DNA of 64,000 nt from Candidatus Chryseobacterium colombiense (GTDB lineage Bacteria; Bacteroidota; Bacteroidia; Flavobacteriales; Weeksellaceae), in NCBI GenBank assembly GCA_029203185.1, contig CP119310.1, forward strand, positions 2,480,001 to 2,544,000. Reading direction: 5' to 3'. A program made the position numbers and the translations under genes. Below, one piece after another: positions 60,641-64,000 of the stretch. Each line of letters starts with the position of its first letter. The stretch's first letter is position 1. The notes under the pieces are model-generated. The model worked only from the letters and a program-made list of their open reading frames with translations, ran no database searches and was not told where the DNA came from.

Positions 60641-61504
60641 ATGCAAGATTTAGCAATTATTATTTTAAATTATAATTCTTTTGATGATACTTCTCGTGAA
60701 GTAAATAAGTTATTAGATGAAGGCTACTTTGAAAAATCCATTTATATTGTAGATAACAATTCTGATGATAAGGATAAAATTGCAGAGTTCTGCCTGCAAA
60801 AAAAAATCAACCATATTATAAGTAATAAAAACGGAGGTTATGCTTATGGTAATAATCTGGCTATTAAACACGCTATAAGTGATGGAAAAAAATATTTCCT
60901 GCTCCTGAATCCTGATATCGACATCAACATTTCTTCCATTGAAGGTTTATATAATGATCTACAGAATCAACCCGAAGTAGGAGTTATTGGTCCGAGAATA
61001 TGCTACAGAAACAATTCAGGCAAAATTTATTCTGATGGCGGCTTACTGTTTCCCGAAAGAGGATTTATGGGAGGACATGTGAATTTTAATATTGATGCAT
61101 CAGAGGCACAAATGCCGCCATACAATTATGAAATTGATTATGTGGACGGGAGTGCTATTATGTTCAGAAAAGAAGTTTTGGATGATATTGGATTTATGAA
61201 TGAAAGATTTTTCATGTATTATGAAGAATCGGAATGGTGTCTTAGGATCAAAAGAAAGGCCAAGTGGAAATTAGCAGTAAATACCACTATTTTGGCTTTT
61301 AATACTTATAGTGATAAAGGAAGTTTCTATGAATATTATATGACGAGGAACCGATTTTGGCTTTGCAGAATGTATAATGGCAATGTGAAATTTGTAAGAA
61401 AAGAACGCTGGAGGCTTGCTAAGAATGCTTTTAAAAACAAACAGTTCTCATTGGCAAAAGCATATTTTAAAGGAATATATAATGGACTTTATTCAAAATT
61501 ATAA
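60641..61504 (+). CDS. Family 2 rhamnosyltransferase-like protein
   Basis: 287 residues. LAIIILNYNSFDDTSREVNK, SIYIVDNNSDD, NKNGGYAYGNNLAIKHAISDG and LLLNPDIDI are the WbbL/RfbF-type (dTDP-rhamnose) GT2 signatures. The C-terminal IDYVDGSAIMFRKEVL...GFMNERFFMYYEESEWCLR is also typical. Rhamnose as donor is inferred from the subgroup. It ends at the start of the next gene with a 1-base overlap. Confidence 0.92.
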   Translation: MQDLAIIILNYNSFDDTSREVNKLLDEGYFEKSIYIVDNNSDDKDKIAEFCLQKKINHIISNKNGGYAYGNNLAIKHAISDGKKYFLLLNPDIDINISSIEGLYNDLQNQPEVGVIGPRICYRNNSGKIYSDGGLLFPERGFMGGHVNFNIDASEAQMPPYNYEIDYVDGSAIMFRKEVLDDIGFMNERFFMYYEESEWCLRIKRKAKWKLAVNTTILAFNTYSDKGSFYEYYMTRNRFWLCRMYNGNVKFVRKERWRLAKNAFKNKQFSLAKAYFKGIYNGLYSKL

Positions 61505-62328
61505 TGGAAAAAATTATCTTATTTATAAAGACTTATAAAAACGATTTCATTGTTTTTAAAAAGCTATTGGCTTCAATTATAAAACATAATAAAGACAACC
61601 TTCCATTGGTAGTTTCCGTGAATGATGATGATTTTGATTTTTTCGACAGGGAATTCAGAGACAGAAATTTTCAGCTGATAAAAGACAGCCAGATTGATCC
61701 ATGTACTCTAGAAAATAAATGGGTTTACCAGCAAATCATAAAATCACAGGTACATAGATTGAACATCTGTGAGAATTATGTATGTATAGATTCCGACAGC
61801 TATTTTATAAGAGACTTTTATTTTCATGATTTTATGTATTCTGATGAAATTCCGTATACTGTCATTCATGAACAGAAAGAATTATTTGGCTGGAGCAGTA
61901 ATAACATCAAAGAAATAGGATTTAACCCCAAAAACGAGTTTTTAAATGATCGAAGATATATTATGGATAAACTTGAAAGGAAAGGAAAAATATATGATTT
62001 TGGTCCTTCTCCTGTTATTTGGTCTACAAAAGTATGGAGGTCATTTGAAGAAAATTATCTGGAGAAAAACAATCTTACCTTTCAATCCTGTTTTAAAAAA
62101 AGACCAAGTGAATTTACCTGGTATGGAGAATGGTTACTAAAAAATACGGTCATCCCTATCTATCCGGCTGAACCCCTTTTTAAAGTTTTTCATTATGAGA
62201 AACAGTATAATGATTTTCTTAAACAAAAATTTACTTTAGAATCTTTGGAGGAAAACTATCTCGGTATTGTTTTACAGTCAAATTGGAATAAAAACAAAGA
62301 GAAAAAACGTTTCAGGTTTTTCAGGTAA
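61504..62328 (+). CDS. DUF6492 glycosyltransferase-like protein
   Basis: 274 residues. KIILFIKTYKNDFIVFKKLL at the N-terminus, YVCIDSDSYFIRDF with a DSDS metal-like motif, and a C-terminal acceptor region with FTWYGEWLLKN. The layout suits a GT-A type transferase. It overlaps the preceding GT2 gene by one base and is followed by a terminator, so the two likely act in the same pathway step order. Confidence 0.75.
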   Translation: MEKIILFIKTYKNDFIVFKKLLASIIKHNKDNLPLVVSVNDDDFDFFDREFRDRNFQLIKDSQIDPCTLENKWVYQQIIKSQVHRLNICENYVCIDSDSYFIRDFYFHDFMYSDEIPYTVIHEQKELFGWSSNNIKEIGFNPKNEFLNDRRYIMDKLERKGKIYDFGPSPVIWSTKVWRSFEENYLEKNNLTFQSCFKKRPSEFTWYGEWLLKNTVIPIYPAEPLFKVFHYEKQYNDFLKQKFTLESLEENYLGIVLQSNWNKNKEKKRFRFFR

Positions 62329-62331
62329 AAT

Positions 62332-62366
62332 AAAAGACACCCTAATAGTAGAGTGTCTTTTTATTT
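62332..62366 (+). terminator. Terminator of glycan cluster run
   Basis: AAAAGACAC/GTGTCTTTT stem with a 12-nt loop and T tract, directly after the DUF6492 stop. Confidence 0.8.
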
Positions 62367-62402
62367 TATGAGAGTAATGATTAAATTTTTAATTGAAAAT
62401 CA

Positions 62403-63665
62403 TTATTTAGTAAGGCATGCATTAAGTTTTTCCTTATTAAGTTGAAATTCTCTATACTTAAACACTCCCGATTTATAGGCTATTATAGCTCCAAAATCGA
62501 TGTTATCACTATCCGTATGCATCGGAAAAAAGCAGGATCTGTATGTATTTTGTTCTACAAATGGCTTCTCTAACACTTTAAAATTCAGACCATCTTTAGA
62601 ATAGGCAAGATAAAGCATATCCGAAGTATATTTTTTAACCTCACCTGCAGCAATACATAAAAAATAATATCCGTCTATATAAGATGCCTGTATATGCCAT
62701 GGAGCATATTCTGAATTTACTTTTACCCAAGGTTTATTAATAAAATTAACGACCTTGCTTTGTTGAAAATTTGAAAAGTCCAGCCCGTTCTTAGAAGTCC
62801 TTTGAATAATATAGGATGGATCATTTCCAGGAAAATTAGGACTTATATTATTTTCTACCTCAAAACTTACATAGTCTTGACCGTTGTACACAATACTAGG
62901 TGAAAGAATATGATTATTTTTAGGAGAATAAGGAGGATTACTGGTATAAACGGCTTCTAAAGGAGTCCAAGATACCCCGTCTGTAGAAGTCTGTCTTACA
63001 ATCGTTCGCTGAGCATTGTATTTTAATTTTTTCAAATTATTTTGGCTTTTAGCACCTCTCTTCTGTAATGCTGTAGCTTTTATAAAACTGCCTCTGTAAT
63101 ATAGCGAAAACTTGCCTTTTTCAAAAGTCCAATCAACATCGGACCAAAAAGTATATTTCGCAGCTCCGTCTTTCTCAGGGAAGGCTTCATTCAACGATGG
63201 CGCTTTCTGCAAAGGACCGGTAATACCATTGGGACTGCTCCAGTTTAATCCATCATTAGAAACAACGATGGTTGGGTTTTCATATCTTTCAGATTCACGA
63301 ACATTTCCTATTACCCCAAAAAAAGGAGTAAAAATCATCCAGTATTTATAACCGTTGAAACCATTAGGAAAATATTGTACATCAGGATGGCAATAGGAAA
63401 AATTAGGACTGTTAATGTCCTTTATATAGGAAGCATTATTTATTCCTGGATAATTCCCGTTTGCTATTGCATTAATATTGAGAGTTCCAATATCCGTAAG
63501 ATAGTTCACCACTCCACCATATTCAATATTGTTATCAGAGACGGCAGGTGTATTTTCGGCTAACAAATTTTCTTCCTGTTGTGAGCAGGAAATAAGAAAA
63601 ACAATAAGCATAAGCGGTAAAAGCATTAGCTTATTAATATAATGAGACATCCTTAGTGTGTGCAT
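62403..63665 (-). CDS. Lipoprotein with beta-propeller-like (GH43-type) fold
   Basis: 420 residues. Lipoprotein signal (LIVFLISCSQQEEN, Cys27 from this start). The body contains repeated aromatic-rich strand units (YWMIFTPFFGVIGN; TIVVSNDGLNWSSP; TFWSDVDWTFEKGKFSLYYRG; TIVRQTSTDGVSWTPLE; YLAYSKDGLNFKVLE) like the blades of five-bladed propeller glycosidases (GH43/GH-J clans). A catalytic role in glycan trimming is possible but the acidic residues cannot be assigned. The start may be 63650. It begins 6 bases after the upstream cupin stop. Confidence 0.75.
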   Translation of the reverse strand: MHTLRMSHYINKLMLLPLMLIVFLISCSQQEENLLAENTPAVSDNNIEYGGVVNYLTDIGTLNINAIANGNYPGINNASYIKDINSPNFSYCHPDVQYFPNGFNGYKYWMIFTPFFGVIGNVRESERYENPTIVVSNDGLNWSSPNGITGPLQKAPSLNEAFPEKDGAAKYTFWSDVDWTFEKGKFSLYYRGSFIKATALQKRGAKSQNNLKKLKYNAQRTIVRQTSTDGVSWTPLEAVYTSNPPYSPKNNHILSPSIVYNGQDYVSFEVENNISPNFPGNDPSYIIQRTSKNGLDFSNFQQSKVVNFINKPWVKVNSEYAPWHIQASYIDGYYFLCIAAGEVKKYTSDMLYLAYSKDGLNFKVLEKPFVEQNTYRSCFFPMHTDSDNIDFGAIIAYKSGVFKYREFQLNKEKLNACLTK

Positions 63666-63671
63666 TATTCC

Positions 63672-64000
63672 TTACTCTCTATCATAATCATCTTCAATCC
63701 TTACAATATCATCTTCACCAAAATAAGTTCCCGTTTGTACTTCAATAAATACAACAGGCTTGTCTGAAAGATTCATCATTCTGTGCTTTGCTCCAAGAGG
63801 AATAAAAATACTCTCTCCGTATGTTAATTTAATCTCGCTATCATCTAAAACTACAGTCGCATCCCCTTCAATAATGGTCCACTGCTCTTGTCTTTTGTGA
63901 TGATATTGGTAGGATAGCTTTTGTCCGGGATTTACTTCAATTCTTTTCAGCTTATAATTGGGTTCATCCGCTAAAACATAATATTTCCCCCAAGGTCTTT
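63672..64000 (-). CDS. Cupin, mannose-6-phosphate isomerase type II C-terminus (partial)
   Basis: Open to the window end; 108 codons are visible. RPWGKYYVLADEP opens a cupin domain, followed by EVNPGQKLSYQYHHKRQEQW (metal HxH motif) and PLGAKHRMMNLSDKPV. This is the C-terminal cupin of the type II phosphomannose isomerase/GDP-mannose pyrophosphorylase family or a stand-alone cupin. It would supply sugar nucleotide precursors for the adjacent glycan cluster. Confidence 0.85.
   Translation of the reverse strand, partial: RPWGKYYVLADEPNYKLKRIEVNPGQKLSYQYHHKRQEQWTIIEGDATVVLDDSEIKLTYGESIFIPLGAKHRMMNLSDKPVVFIEVQTGTYFGEDDIVRIEDDYDRE

Overview
The window reads as a stretch of a Bacteroidota (Flavobacteriia, Weeksellaceae) chromosome, most like Chryseobacterium. 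The support is the AT-rich sequence, Bacteroidota-type promoters (TTTG, about 19 nt, then TAnnTTTG), a type IX secretion C-terminal domain, bacillithiol synthesis (bshB1), a long NusB, a TonB/ExbB/ExbD cluster joined to a PstS-like lipoprotein and a TPR protein, and a set of core genes usual for that family. I see no phage, insertion sequence, CRISPR array or rRNA operon. One tRNA gene is present (tRNA-His).

Layout. 1-8.5 kb: the 3' part of aspS, two genes of unknown or broad function, the nusB-DUF1573-yajC operon, an ABC exporter, a PUR-alpha-like protein and a secreted unknown. 8.5-22.3 kb, all on the minus strand: tRNA-His, bshB1, TPR protein, PstS-like lipoprotein, small membrane protein, tonB-exbD-exbD-exbB, leuS, a DUF1501/DUF1800 pair (the first with a T9SS sorting domain) and a lipoprotein. 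22.4-29 kb: a family 2 glycosyltransferase with an unknown partner, the NlpC/P60-DUF1648-cupin-unknown-waaA operon, an O-methyltransferase, a 49-residue small ORF and an OmpA-like lipoprotein. 29-37.3 kb: tilS-dsbD, a solitary exbD, a lipoprotein/hydrolase/lipoprotein/patatin run, and nrnA. 37.5-49.9 kb: rpmH, ftsE-like ATPase, trmN6, a histidine kinase overlapping ribE, pdxA, DUF177-rpmF, accB-accC, a Crp/Fnr regulator with an FAD monooxygenase, a MACPF (perforin-fold) lipoprotein and rocD. 50-64 kb: a surface glycan cluster of about a dozen glycosyltransferases, a polysaccharide deacetylase, a beta-propeller-like lipoprotein and the end of a mannose-6-phosphate isomerase type cupin gene running off the window.

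How the genes work together. Much of the window concerns the envelope: energy transduction to outer-membrane receptors (TonB system), lipid A-Kdo (waaA), an OmpA-like peptidoglycan link, NlpC/P60 hydrolase, disulfide handling (dsbD), and assembly of an LPS O-chain or capsule-like glycan (50-64 kb). The rest is translation (aspS, leuS, tilS, trmN6, rpmH, rpmF) and core metabolism (accBC, ribE, pdxA, bshB1, rocD).

The items most worth a second look are the MACPF lipoprotein with a perfect palindrome just upstream, two related and poorly classified GT-B proteins interleaved with GT2 enzymes, a GT2-GT4 fusion, four genes whose -7 promoter element lies only 4-5 nt from the start codon (probable leaderless mRNAs), and an ABC exporter with Asp in place of the catalytic Glu. 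I found no convincing evidence of a wholly new multi-gene system.
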